Source of the DNA: Pseudomonas sp. S37
Lineage (GTDB): Bacteria > Pseudomonadota > Gammaproteobacteria > Pseudomonadales > Pseudomonadaceae
Length of the DNA stretch: 32,565 nt
Assembly: GCF_016658545.1 (NCBI RefSeq)
Contig: NZ_JACVZC010000067.1
Coordinates: 1 to 32,565 of the forward strand
Direction of reading: 5' to 3'
Translations under genes and position numbers: made by a program
Notes under the pieces: generated by a model
Told to the model about the DNA's origin: nothing
Database searches by the model: none
Seen by the model: the letters and a program-made list of their open reading frames with translations, nothing else
Shown here: positions 16,818-25,080 of the stretch, piece by piece
Layout: each line of letters opens with the position of its first letter
How positions within the stretch are numbered: position 1 is the first letter of the stretch

Positions 16818-19061
16818 GTGTCCCACCGTCCCTTGCACTCACTCCCTTCCCCTGCCCCGACGTTGCCTGCACTTCAGCGCACTCCGCTGGCCCATGCCGT
16901 GTTCATCGGCCTGGCCCTGGGTAGCTGCACACTGGCGCCAATGGGCGCATACGCCGACACCACCAGCAGCCGCGCACAGCAGGCCACCGAAGACAAGACT
17001 GCAACGCCGGAGCTGCCGGCGACCCTGATCGACGCCCAGGCCAGCGCCGCCGAGGCGCTGCCGCCCGAGTATGCCGGCGGCCAGGTGGCCACTGGCGGGC
17101 GCGTCGGCCTGCTGGGCAACAAAGACTTCATGGAGACGCCGTTCAGCACGGTCAGCTATACCGACACCTACATCCAGGACCTGCAGGCCAGGGACATCAC
17201 CGATGTCATCGCCGCCACCGACCCGTCGGTGTTCAGCAACGGCCTGACCGGCACCTACAGCGAGAACTACTCGATCCGCGGTTTCCAGACCAGCGTCAGC
17301 GACATGACAGTCGATGGCCTGTTCGGCATGGCGCCGTACTACCGCGCCTCACCCGAAATGTACGAGCGCATCGAAGTGCTCAAAGGCCCATCGGCGCTGC
17401 TCAACGGCATGCCACCTGGCGGCTCGGTGGGCGGTATCGTCAACCTGATTCCCAAGCGCGCCAGCGATACCCCGCTGACCCGGGTCACCGCCACCTACGC
17501 GTCCGACGCCCAGTTGGGTGGCCATGTCGACGTCGGCCGGCGCTTCGGCGAAAACAACCAGTTCGGCGTGCGTTTCAACGGCATGTACCGTGACGGCGAC
17601 GCCGCCATCGACGACCAACGTCAGCGCAACGTGCTGTCTGCGCTGGCGCTGGACTGGCGGGGCGAGCGTGGCAAGCTGGCGCTCGATGTGTTCGACACTG
17701 ACGACCATATCCGCGGCCAGAACCGCGGCATGGGCCTGGCTGACGGTGTACCGGTGCCCAGGCCACCGAAAAACGACACGTTGCTCAACCCCGACTGGGC
17801 CTTCGTCGAAACCAAGGACAAGGGCGTGATCCTGCGCGGCGAGTACGAACTGAGCGACCAGTTGCTGGCCTACGGCGCCATCGGCACCAGCAAGACCGAC
17901 TACCACTACAGTGGCGCGCTGACCGCCACGCTGCTCAACAGTGCCGGCGACTTCAGGACCGACATGGGCCAGTTGCAGATGCAGATCCACAAGACCTCGG
18001 CCGAAGTGGGCCTGCGTGGCCATTTCGACACCTTCGGTATCGGCCACCAGTGGTCGCTCAACGCGACCCAGTACAGCGACACGCAAAAGGACTTTGGCCG
18101 CCGCGGTGCCGGCCCTAGCTGGACCACCAACATCTACCACCCGGCGTGGGGCCCGAAAGCGCCCGAAGCCTGGCCGGCGATTGCCCACACGGAAAACGAC
18201 CTGAAAAGCTATGGCATCGCCGACACCCTGTCGATGCTGGACGACCGTGTGCAACTGACCCTGGGCGTGCGCCGCCAGGAAGTGGTCACCGACACCTTCA
18301 ACGTCAACACCGGTGCGCGCAACAAACCCGGTTACGACACCCACGCCACCACGCCCGCCGGGGCCATCCTGTTCAGGCTGACCGACCAGCTGTCGCTGTA
18401 CGCCAATTACATCGAGGGGCTGAGCAAAGGTACCGCAGCGCCGATTACCGCCGCCAACTACGGCGATGTGTTCGCACCGTACAAGTCCAAGCAAAAGGAA
18501 GTCGGCCTGAAGCTTGACCTGGGTACCTTCAGCCACACGTTGGCGCTCTATGAAATCAAGCGTCCGGGCAGCATGACGGACCCGGTCACCAATATTTATT
18601 CGTTCGGTGGCGAGCAGCGCAACCGAGGCGTGGAATGGAGCTTCTTCGGCGCGCCCTTGCCGGATGTGCGCCTGATGGGCGGCGTGGCGTATGTCGACCC
18701 CAAGCTGACCAAGACCCAAGGTGGCACCAACGACGGCAAGACAGCCACCGCCTACCCCAAGCTGCAGGGCAAGCTGGGCATGGAATGGGATATCCCTGGC
18801 CTGGACGGGCTGACGCTGACGGGTAATGTGACTTCGCAGTCCAAGCAATACCTCAATGCCGAGAACAGCCTGTCGATTCCGGGGTACACCGTGTTTGACG
18901 TAGGTGCCCGCTACGTGACCCTGGTCGCCAGCAAGCCGGTTACCCTGCGCGCGAACATCGCCAACCTGGGGGACAAGGACTACTGGGGCGTGCCGTTGAC
19001 CCAGAGCCTGGGGCTGGGGGCGCCACGCACCTATCAGCTGTCGGCGAGCGTGAATTTCTGA
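16818..19061 (+). CDS. TonB-dependent ferric-siderophore receptor
   Basis: A 747-residue outer-membrane receptor. I start it at GTG 16818 because TCTGGAG lies 7 bases upstream; an earlier in-frame GTG at 16740 sits inside the Fur box. A signal peptide ends near residue 46 (MGAYA). There is no room for an STN signalling domain, so it is not a FecA-type transducer. The plug domain includes the DVIAATDPSVFSNG and NYSIRGFQ stretches and ERIEVLKGPSALLNG. The barrel ends with QLSASVNF and the expected terminal Phe. It would take a ferric siderophore across the outer membrane for the binding lipoprotein and permeases encoded upstream. A canonical TonB box is not obvious. Confidence 0.92.
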   Translation: MSHRPLHSLPSPAPTLPALQRTPLAHAVFIGLALGSCTLAPMGAYADTTSSRAQQATEDKTATPELPATLIDAQASAAEALPPEYAGGQVATGGRVGLLGNKDFMETPFSTVSYTDTYIQDLQARDITDVIAATDPSVFSNGLTGTYSENYSIRGFQTSVSDMTVDGLFGMAPYYRASPEMYERIEVLKGPSALLNGMPPGGSVGGIVNLIPKRASDTPLTRVTATYASDAQLGGHVDVGRRFGENNQFGVRFNGMYRDGDAAIDDQRQRNVLSALALDWRGERGKLALDVFDTDDHIRGQNRGMGLADGVPVPRPPKNDTLLNPDWAFVETKDKGVILRGEYELSDQLLAYGAIGTSKTDYHYSGALTATLLNSAGDFRTDMGQLQMQIHKTSAEVGLRGHFDTFGIGHQWSLNATQYSDTQKDFGRRGAGPSWTTNIYHPAWGPKAPEAWPAIAHTENDLKSYGIADTLSMLDDRVQLTLGVRRQEVVTDTFNVNTGARNKPGYDTHATTPAGAILFRLTDQLSLYANYIEGLSKGTAAPITAANYGDVFAPYKSKQKEVGLKLDLGTFSHTLALYEIKRPGSMTDPVTNIYSFGGEQRNRGVEWSFFGAPLPDVRLMGGVAYVDPKLTKTQGGTNDGKTATAYPKLQGKLGMEWDIPGLDGLTLTGNVTSQSKQYLNAENSLSIPGYTVFDVGARYVTLVASKPVTLRANIANLGDKDYWGVPLTQSLGLGAPRTYQLSASVNF

Positions 19062-19071
19062 AGCAGTAACT

Positions 19072-19102
19072 GCCGGCACGGCCCCTGTGGGAACGTGCCG
19101 GC
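19072..19102. terminator. Bidirectional stem-loop between convergent genes
   Basis: GCCGGCACG (19072-19080) and CGTGCCGGC (19094-19102) form a perfect 9-bp stem with a 13-base loop, flanked by further GCAG/CTGC pairing. It fills the 46-bp gap between the receptor stop and the aldehyde dehydrogenase stop on the other strand. There is no long T-run, so it is a probable but not textbook terminator. Confidence 0.6.
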
Positions 19103-19107
19103 GGCTG

Positions 19108-20601
19108 CTACGCGCGCAACTGGTACCAGGTAGTCTTGAGCTGCGAATACTTGTCGAACGAATGCAACGACAAATCACGGCCAAACCCCGACTGCCTGCC
19201 ACCACCGAACGGCACCGTCACATCCAGCGCATCGACCGTGTTCACCGACACGGTGCCGGCCTTCAGTGCCCGTGCCACCCGGTGCACCTGGTTGAAGTCA
19301 TCGCTCCACACCGAGGCCGCCAGGCCATAGATGCTGTCGTTGGCCAGGCGTATCGCCTGCTCTTCGGTGTCGAAGGCACTGACCGCCAGCACCGGCCCGA
19401 ACACTTCTTCCTGCGCCAGGCTCATGCGGCCATCGACACCGGCAAAAATGGTCGGCTCGATGTAGTTGTCCGAGCCATTGATGGTCAAGCGTTTGCCACC
19501 ACACACCCACTGCGCGCCCTGTTGCCCGGCACGGGTAATGGCGGCCTCGATGCGCCCGGTCTGTTCGGCATCGACAATCGCCCCGGCACGGCTCGCCGGG
19601 TCCAGCGGGTTGCCGGGTAGCCATTGGCGGGCCTTGGCCTGCAGGCGTTCGATGAACTCATCGTGAATGGAACGCTGCACGTACAGCCGCGAGTTGGCCG
19701 AACACACTTCGCCCTGGTTGAAGAAAATGCCAAAGGCGGCCTTTTCTGCAGCCAGGTCCAGGTCCTGGCAGTTTTCGAACACCAGGTTGGGGCTCTTGCC
19801 GCCGCACTCCAGCCATACCTGTTTGAGGTTGGACTGCGCCGAGTACTGCATGAAGTACTTGCCCACCTGGGTGGAGCCGGTGAACACCAGGCAATCCACA
19901 TCCGGGTGCAGGCCCAGCGCCTGCCCGGCCTGCTCGCCCAGGCCCGGCACCACGTTCAGCACGCCTTCCGGCAAACCGGCTTCCAGCGCCAGTTGGGCCA
20001 GGCGCAGGGCGGAGAACGGTGATTGCTCGGCAGGCTTGAGCACTACGCTGTTGCCGGCAGCCAGCGCCGGGGCCAGCTTCCAGGCGGCCATGTCGAGCGG
20101 GAAGTTCCACGGCACCACGGCCGCGACTACGCCAAGGGCTTCGCGGGTGATGGTGGCCAGTGCGTTGGCGGCGGTGGGCGCGACCTGGTCGTACAGTTTG
20201 TCCAGCGCCTCGCCGTACCAGGCGAATACCTGTGCCGAGCCCGGCACATCGATGTTGTAGGCGTCCATCACCGGTTTGCCCATGTTCAGCGAGTCCAGCA
20301 GGGCCAGTTCTTCGCGATGGGCCATGATCAGCTCGGCCAGGCGCAGCAGCACTTTCTTGCGCTCGCCCGGGGCCATGCGCGGCCATGGGCCTTGCTCGTA
20401 GGCCCGGCGGGCACTGGCGACGGCCAGGTCGACTTCGGCCTGGCCGCAAGCGGTGACCTGGGCCAGAACGTTGTTGGTGGCGGGGTTGATGGCGGCGAAG
20501 GTGGCGCCGCCCTGGGCATTGACGGGTTTGCCGTCGATCAGCGCACTGGCCGGGAGGTACAGGTCCGAGGCGCGTTGTTGCCAGAATTCGAGGGTGTACA
20601 T
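19108..20601 (-). CDS. Aldehyde dehydrogenase, PuuC/KauB-like (aminoaldehyde oxidation)
   Basis: A 497-residue NAD(P)-dependent aldehyde dehydrogenase. Key residues are Asn166 (VPWNFP), Lys189 (LKPAEQSP), Glu265 (WLECGGKS) and the catalytic Cys300 (NQGEVCSANSR). The full-length pattern, including VPGSAQVFAWYGEALDK and VPFGGGRQSGFGRD, is that of the PuuC/KauB family, which oxidises omega-aminoaldehydes such as 4-aminobutanal. ATG 20601 (MYTLEFW) was preferred; longer in-frame readings run into REP sequence. It lies downstream of the aminotransferase on the same strand, and together they would convert a diamine to an amino acid. The 243-bp gap between them holds REP elements, so co-transcription is uncertain. 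Confidence 0.85.
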   Translation of the reverse strand: MYTLEFWQQRASDLYLPASALIDGKPVNAQGGATFAAINPATNNVLAQVTACGQAEVDLAVASARRAYEQGPWPRMAPGERKKVLLRLAELIMAHREELALLDSLNMGKPVMDAYNIDVPGSAQVFAWYGEALDKLYDQVAPTAANALATITREALGVVAAVVPWNFPLDMAAWKLAPALAAGNSVVLKPAEQSPFSALRLAQLALEAGLPEGVLNVVPGLGEQAGQALGLHPDVDCLVFTGSTQVGKYFMQYSAQSNLKQVWLECGGKSPNLVFENCQDLDLAAEKAAFGIFFNQGEVCSANSRLYVQRSIHDEFIERLQAKARQWLPGNPLDPASRAGAIVDAEQTGRIEAAITRAGQQGAQWVCGGKRLTINGSDNYIEPTIFAGVDGRMSLAQEEVFGPVLAVSAFDTEEQAIRLANDSIYGLAASVWSDDFNQVHRVARALKAGTVSVNTVDALDVTVPFGGGRQSGFGRDLSLHSFDKYSQLKTTWYQLRA

Positions 20602-20654
20602 TTGTACTCCAGGCAGTCGTTTTTTATCAGGGGCATCGTCCCGCAGGCAAATCG

Positions 20655-20700
20655 CCGGGGCTGCTGTGCAGCCCAATCGCGACACAAGGCCGCTCCTACA
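20655..20700. repeat. REP-type palindrome (class TAGGAGCGGCCTTGTGTCGCG), single
   Basis: A single copy on the minus strand of the element that occurs as inverted pairs at 24836-24950, 30632-30747 and 32429-32543. It lies between the aldehyde dehydrogenase start and the aminotransferase stop. Confidence 0.75.
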
Positions 20701-20737
20701 GGGACAGCGTTGCCCCTGCAAGCAGCGCGATACCTCT

Positions 20738-20816
20738 GGGAGCGGGTTCACCCGCGAACACCGGCGAAGCCGGTGCCATGTACCGCGTTGTATTCTTCGC
20801 GGGTGAACCCGCTCCC
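20738..20816. repeat. Inverted pair of REP elements (class GCGGGTTCACCCGC)
   Basis: Arms at 20738-20758 and 20796-20816 are perfect 21-bp reverse complements, starting GGGAGCGGGTTCACC on the left. A smaller ACCGGC-GAA-GCCGGT hairpin (20760-20774) lies in the loop. The pair follows the aminotransferase stop and may act as a transcription barrier or mRNA end. Confidence 0.85.
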
Positions 20817-20844
20817 ACAGGGGCTGCGGTGCGCTCGCAGATCT

Positions 20845-22227
20845 TTAGAGTTTGCCGACCAGCCGCGCCGTGCGGTCCACGGCAATGCGGGTCTTCTCTA
20901 CCAGTTCATCCAGTTCACTGTGGTTGGCGATCAAGGCCGGGGCCATGATCATCCGCCCCAGGGTCGAACGGATGATCACCCCTTCCTCGAAACCAAAGGT
21001 ACGGCACTGCCAGGCCAGGTCGTTTTCGTTGGCAAAGCGCTTGCGTGTCGGCTTGTGCTCGGCGAACTGCAGCGCCGCCACCAGCCCGGCGCCCTGCACC
21101 TGGCCAATCAACGGGTGGTCGGCAAACACCTCGCGCAGGATGCGCTGCAGGTACGGCCCGGTGTCGTCTTTCACCTGGCGCACGATGCCTTCGTCCCGCA
21201 GGGCTTTCAGGTTGGCGATGGCCACCGCCGCTGCCACCGGGTGCCCGGAATAGGTCAGGCCGTGGGCGAATACCCCGCCCCGCTCCACCAGTGCTTCGGC
21301 AATGCGCTTGCTCAGCACCAGGCCGCCCATGGGCACGTAGCCGCTGGTCAGGCCCTTGGCAATCGACAGGGTGTCGGGCTCGAAGCCGAAGTACTCGTGG
21401 GCAAACCACTCGCCGGTGCGGCCAAAGCCACCAATCACCTCGTCGGCACACAGCAGCACATCGTACTGGCGGCAGATGCGCTGAATTTCCGGCCAGTAGC
21501 TTTCCGGCGGGAAGATCATGCCGCCTGCGCCCTGGAACGGCTCGGCGATGAAGCCGGCAACGTTTTCGGCGCCCAGCTCGAGAATTTTTTCCTCCAGCTG
21601 CAAGGCGCAGCGGCGGCCGAACTCGGCCGGGCTCAGCTCGCCACCCTCGGCGTACCAGTATGGCTCGTCAATGTGCGCCACATCCGGGATAAGCCCGCCC
21701 ATTTCGTGCATGAATTTCATGCCGCCCAGCGCCGTGGCCGCCAGGGTCGAGCCGTGGTAACCGTTCCAGCGGCCGATCATGATCTTCTTGCTCGGCTGGC
21801 CAACTACCTGCCAATAGCGGCGCACGGTGCGGATCAGAACCTCGTTGGCCTCAGAGCCGGAGTTGGTGTAGATCGCGTGGCTGTAGTGCCCCGGCAGCAG
21901 GCTGAACAGCAGTTCGGACAGTTCGATCACCGCCGGGTGGGTGGTGTGGAAAAACATGTTGTAGTACGCCAGCTGGTCCATCTGCGTGGCAGCGGCAGCG
22001 GTCAGGTCGCGGCGGCCGTAGCCCAGTTGGGTGCACCACAGGCCCGACATGCCATCCAGGTAGCGCTTGCCCTCGCTGTCCCACAGGTGCAGGCGTTCGC
22101 CACCGACGATCACCCGCGGCCCTTCGGCGTTCAGCGCCTTCTGGTCGAGGAAGGCATGGATGTGGTGCGCGGCGTCGGCTGCCTGGTAGTCACGGGTCTG
22201 GCGTTGCGGGGCGAAAGGCGCGTTCAT
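20845..22227 (-). CDS. Class III aminotransferase, SpuC-like (amine:pyruvate type)
   Basis: A 460-residue PLP enzyme of the omega-aminotransferase group. The PLP lysine is Lys291 in SIAKGLTSG, preceded by the cofactor-ring Asp in LLCADEVIGGFGRTG. The substrate and phosphate regions TNSGSEANE and WNGYHGSTLAA are intact. The family includes putrescine- and other amine:pyruvate transaminases. With a PuuP-like permease and a PuuC/KauB-like dehydrogenase nearby, putrescine or a related amine is the best guess; beta-alanine-type substrates remain possible. ATG 22227 was chosen because AAAGGAAAA lies just upstream. It follows the LuxR-type gene by 42 bp on the same strand. Confidence 0.85.
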   Translation of the reverse strand: MNAPFAPQRQTRDYQAADAAHHIHAFLDQKALNAEGPRVIVGGERLHLWDSEGKRYLDGMSGLWCTQLGYGRRDLTAAAATQMDQLAYYNMFFHTTHPAVIELSELLFSLLPGHYSHAIYTNSGSEANEVLIRTVRRYWQVVGQPSKKIMIGRWNGYHGSTLAATALGGMKFMHEMGGLIPDVAHIDEPYWYAEGGELSPAEFGRRCALQLEEKILELGAENVAGFIAEPFQGAGGMIFPPESYWPEIQRICRQYDVLLCADEVIGGFGRTGEWFAHEYFGFEPDTLSIAKGLTSGYVPMGGLVLSKRIAEALVERGGVFAHGLTYSGHPVAAAVAIANLKALRDEGIVRQVKDDTGPYLQRILREVFADHPLIGQVQGAGLVAALQFAEHKPTRKRFANENDLAWQCRTFGFEEGVIIRSTLGRMIMAPALIANHSELDELVEKTRIAVDRTARLVGKL

Positions 22228-22269
22228 TGTTGGTTTTCCTTTGCGGTGGGGGTGCAAGGCAGCCGGCAT

Positions 22270-23112
22270 TCAGCGCAGCTTGCCCATGTAGCTTTCCAGC
22301 GGGTCCTTGCCCAGCACGCCCTGGGCATTGGCCAGCGCGTCGATGAACAGGGAAAACAGCTCGGACTGGGTGCCGATGTCGAGCTTGGCGTAGACGTTCT
22401 TGCGGTGGGACTTGATGGTGTCTTCCGACACGCCCAGGCGCTCGGCCAGCGATTTGGTCGAATGGCCACGCAAGATCAGCTGGGCAATGCGGCATTCACG
22501 CTCGGTCAGCAACGAGCTGCCGAAGTTGTTCAGCGCGGCATGGATGCGTTGTTCGAGGATGTTCTCGAAGCGCCCGGCGCGGCTGTCCAGCCCGGCGAAG
22601 TGCTTGCGCAGCACTGCCAGCACCCAGGGCGTGATACGCCCGAATAGCGCGCGGCTTTGCGGGTCGAGTTTGTCGGTGAAAGCCAGCGACACTGCCAGGC
22701 TCTGCCCGGGCGCTACCTGCAGGATGTAGTTGAGCTCATCCTCCAGGTGCGAGTGGCGATAGAACGACTGGTAGTACTCGCTGACCTCGAAATGGTCGGG
22801 CGCTACCTCGAACAGGCCGTAGCAGCCGGACTCGACCTGCTCCACGCAGGCACCGTAGAACGGGTCGAGCAGGTAAAAGCCCGACAGGTAGCGGCTGACA
22901 TTGCCCTCGGGCTGCCAGGGCGCCTTGTCGTCCTGTTCGAACAGTGCGCAAGGCATGCCGTCGTGCGGGTACAGGTACACCGTGGTGGCCTGGATCGGCC
23001 GGATCACGCCCAGTGCCGTAAACAGGTTGGCGGCAAAGCCTGGCCGGCCGATCGCCTCGGTGACCTTGGCCAGGTGCTCGAACCACTGTTCTGAAAGCAA
23101 TTGATTAGTCAC
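22270..23112 (-). CDS. LuxR-family (solitary) transcriptional regulator
   Basis: A 280-residue regulator with a C-terminal LuxR/FixJ helix-turn-helix (about 205-262: LLTERECRIAQLILRGHSTK, then a LAERLGVSEDTIKSHRKNVYAKL helix). The N-terminal part shows neither a receiver aspartate pattern nor a recognisable autoinducer-binding domain, so the signal is unknown. GTG 23112 (VTNQLLSEQ) was preferred over an upstream GTG at 23202, because the longer form would translate the operator-like dyads. It is co-oriented with the aminotransferase (42-bp gap) and divergent from the permease. Control of both through the dyads at 23199-23252 is inferred. Confidence 0.82.
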   Translation of the reverse strand: MTNQLLSEQWFEHLAKVTEAIGRPGFAANLFTALGVIRPIQATTVYLYPHDGMPCALFEQDDKAPWQPEGNVSRYLSGFYLLDPFYGACVEQVESGCYGLFEVAPDHFEVSEYYQSFYRHSHLEDELNYILQVAPGQSLAVSLAFTDKLDPQSRALFGRITPWVLAVLRKHFAGLDSRAGRFENILEQRIHAALNNFGSSLLTERECRIAQLILRGHSTKSLAERLGVSEDTIKSHRKNVYAKLDIGTQSELFSLFIDALANAQGVLGKDPLESYMGKLR

Positions 23113-23196
23113 TGTCGGCCTGCCGTATGAAGTAAGGCACCGCCGCCAGTGCGGTGCGTTGTTGAGCAGATACTCCCATGGCATTGCCGACACCGA

Positions 23197-23254
23197 AATC
23201 ACCCTTTGGGGTGAGCACGTTCGCGGCGGCCCGGGCTCACCCCAAAGGGTGATT
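23197..23254. promoter_or_regulatory. Symmetric pair of operator-like dyads between LuxR gene and permease
   Basis: Arms of a perfect 20-bp inverted repeat, AATCACCCTTTGGGGTGAGC (23197-23216) and its reverse complement (23235-23254), are separated by 18 bp. Each arm holds its own dyad TCACCC-N4-GGGTGA (23199-23214 and 23237-23252), with centres 38 bp apart and in opposite orientation. The position between divergent genes, one encoding a LuxR-type regulator, fits a two-site operator. As RNA it would also form a strong hairpin. Confidence 0.75.
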
Positions 23255-23392
23255 CCGGGTGCCGGCAGGGTATGGGAGCATCAACCCGCCCCAGCGCTGC
23301 GAGCCTTGCGCTCGACCTCCTTGCACAACGCCCACCGGTAGCGAGCCTGCTCGCCTGCCGCGGTGGCCTGCATCCCTTTCCAGGAGTTAGCA

Positions 23393-24775
23393 ATGCATAC
23401 AACAACAAGTACAGCTCATCCCACCGCCCCGCATGCACCCTCGCAACCCGCCGCCACCAATGGCCGTTTCCGCAAGTCCATGAGCATGACCGCCCTGGTG
23501 CTGTTCGGCCTGGCCTACATGGTGCCGCTGGCCGTGTTCACCACCTATGGGCTGGTCACCCAGATGACCAAAGGGCACCTGCCCACCGCCTATCTACTGA
23601 CCCTCGCCGCCATGCTGCTGACCGCCTACAGCTACGGCCGCATGGTTCAGGCCCACCCCTACTCCGGCTCGGTCTACACCTACACGCGCAAGGCCTTTGG
23701 CAGCCACATCGGTTTCATCACCGGCTGGACCCTGCTGCTCGACTACATCTTCCTGCCGCTGCTCAGCTACCTGCTGATCGGCATCTACATGTCGGAATAC
23801 TTCCCGGCCATCCACGCCTGGGTGTGGGTGGCCGGTTCCATTGCCCTGGTCACCTTCCTCAACCTGATCGGCATCGAGTCGATCACCCGGGTGAACTGGA
23901 TCCTGGTGGTGGCGCAGTTGGTGTTCATCATCGTCTTCGTCAGCCTGTCGGTGCTCAAGCTCAGCGGCCAGGCGGAGCCGGTGTCGCTGCTGGCCCCCTT
24001 CCACCATGAAGGTTTCAGCGTGCCGCTGATCATGACCGGCGCTGCGGTGCTGTGCCTGTCGTTTCTGGGCTTTGATGCGGTATCGACCATGGCCGAGGAA
24101 ACCAGCAACCCCACCTACCGCATTCCGGTGGCGATCCTTGCCGTGTCACTGATTGGCGGCTTGCTGTTCCTGGTGGTGTCGTACTGCGCCCAGATGGTGT
24201 TCCCCGACTGGGGCAGCTTTGCCGACCCGGATTCGGCCTCGGTCGATGTCATGCGCCGGGTCGGTGGGGAACTGCTGGTCACCGCCTTCACTGCCACCTA
24301 CGTCGCCGGCTGCTTCGCCTCGGCCATGGTGTCCCAGGCCAGCGTATCGCGGGTGCTGTTCGCCATGGGCCGCGACGGCGCATTACCGCGTGCGTTCGGC
24401 CAGCTGGTGACCAAGAAGCGTGTGCCGGCCACGGCCATTATGGTGGTCAGCCTGCTGTCGCTGATCGCCCTGGTCATCACCCTCGACACCGTGGCCAACA
24501 TGATCAGCTTCGGCGCGCTGTTCGCCTTTTCGGCAGTGAACCTGGCGGTGGTCAAGCACTACCTGGTCGACCAGAAGCTGCGCGGTGGCCGCAACGTGTT
24601 GCTGTATGGCGCCATTCCCGGGCTGGGCTTTCTCAGCACATTGTGGCTGTGGAGCAGCCTGACCAGCCTGTCGTTCACCATCGGCCTGTGCTGGATGGGC
24701 ATGGGGCTGCTGGTGCTGCTGGGGTTGACCCGGGCGTTCCGGGTGAAGCTGCCGGAGTTGCAGATGGCTGACTGA
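23393..24775 (+). CDS. APC-superfamily amine permease, PuuP-like
   Basis: A 460-residue inner-membrane transporter with about 12 helices. It aligns by eye with E. coli PuuP over most of its length: KSMSMTALVLFGLAYMVPL, the GHLPTAYLL and YSYGRMV segments, GWTLLLDYIFLPL, FSFLGFDAV-like LSFLGFDAVSTMAEE and ASVSRVLFAMGRDGALP. PuuP imports putrescine, so a polyamine or similar amine is the likely substrate. ATG 23393 follows CAGGAG by 6 bases. It is divergent from the LuxR-type regulator and probably supplies substrate to the SpuC-like aminotransferase. It is followed by a REP pair. Confidence 0.87.
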   Translation: MHTTTSTAHPTAPHAPSQPAATNGRFRKSMSMTALVLFGLAYMVPLAVFTTYGLVTQMTKGHLPTAYLLTLAAMLLTAYSYGRMVQAHPYSGSVYTYTRKAFGSHIGFITGWTLLLDYIFLPLLSYLLIGIYMSEYFPAIHAWVWVAGSIALVTFLNLIGIESITRVNWILVVAQLVFIIVFVSLSVLKLSGQAEPVSLLAPFHHEGFSVPLIMTGAAVLCLSFLGFDAVSTMAEETSNPTYRIPVAILAVSLIGGLLFLVVSYCAQMVFPDWGSFADPDSASVDVMRRVGGELLVTAFTATYVAGCFASAMVSQASVSRVLFAMGRDGALPRAFGQLVTKKRVPATAIMVVSLLSLIALVITLDTVANMISFGALFAFSAVNLAVVKHYLVDQKLRGGRNVLLYGAIPGLGFLSTLWLWSSLTSLSFTIGLCWMGMGLLVLLGLTRAFRVKLPELQMAD

Positions 24776-24835
24776 GAAAGCCCGCGCGCTCGCTGTGGGA
24801 GCAGCCTGCATCTCCTTCAAGGCAGGCGCAGAACC

Positions 24836-24950
24836 TGTAGGAGCGGCCTTGTGTCGCGATGGGCTGCGAAGCAGCCCCAGCAATTTGTGTATCTGTGTGC
24901 AAACCCTGGGGCTGCTGCGCAGCCCATCGCGACACAAGGCCGCTCCTACA
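24836..24950. repeat. Inverted REP pair (class TAGGAGCGGCCTTGTGTCGCG)
   Basis: Arms at 24836-24880 and 24906-24950 are 45-bp reverse complements with one mismatch. They lie in the 305-bp gap between the permease and the following dehydrogenase. The remainder of that gap (24951-25080) shows no gene and no convincing promoter. The pair may end permease transcription. Confidence 0.9.
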
Positions 24951-25080
24951 AGGTGGACGGTACCAGCCTGCCCATTCGATAACCTACAGCTATCACCCGA
25001 TCCGCATTAATCATTATTCAGCCCCCCGTCAGCCGCCTACAGTCCCAGCCCAACGACTGTCATTGCCAACGGGAAACCCA

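Noticed and set aside
16818..19061. FecA-type signal-transducing receptor with a sigma/anti-sigma pair
   Set aside because: There is no STN domain after the signal peptide and no ECF sigma or anti-sigma gene in the window.
20023..22647. A long plus-strand open frame across the dehydrogenase, REP region and aminotransferase
   Set aside because: It runs through REP sequence and opposite two conserved enzymes, with no domain of its own.
24836..24950. Possible CRISPR-like or transposon-end repeats
   Set aside because: Only two inverted arms with a short loop, the same element recurs elsewhere as pairs, and no cas or transposase gene is near; these are REP elements.
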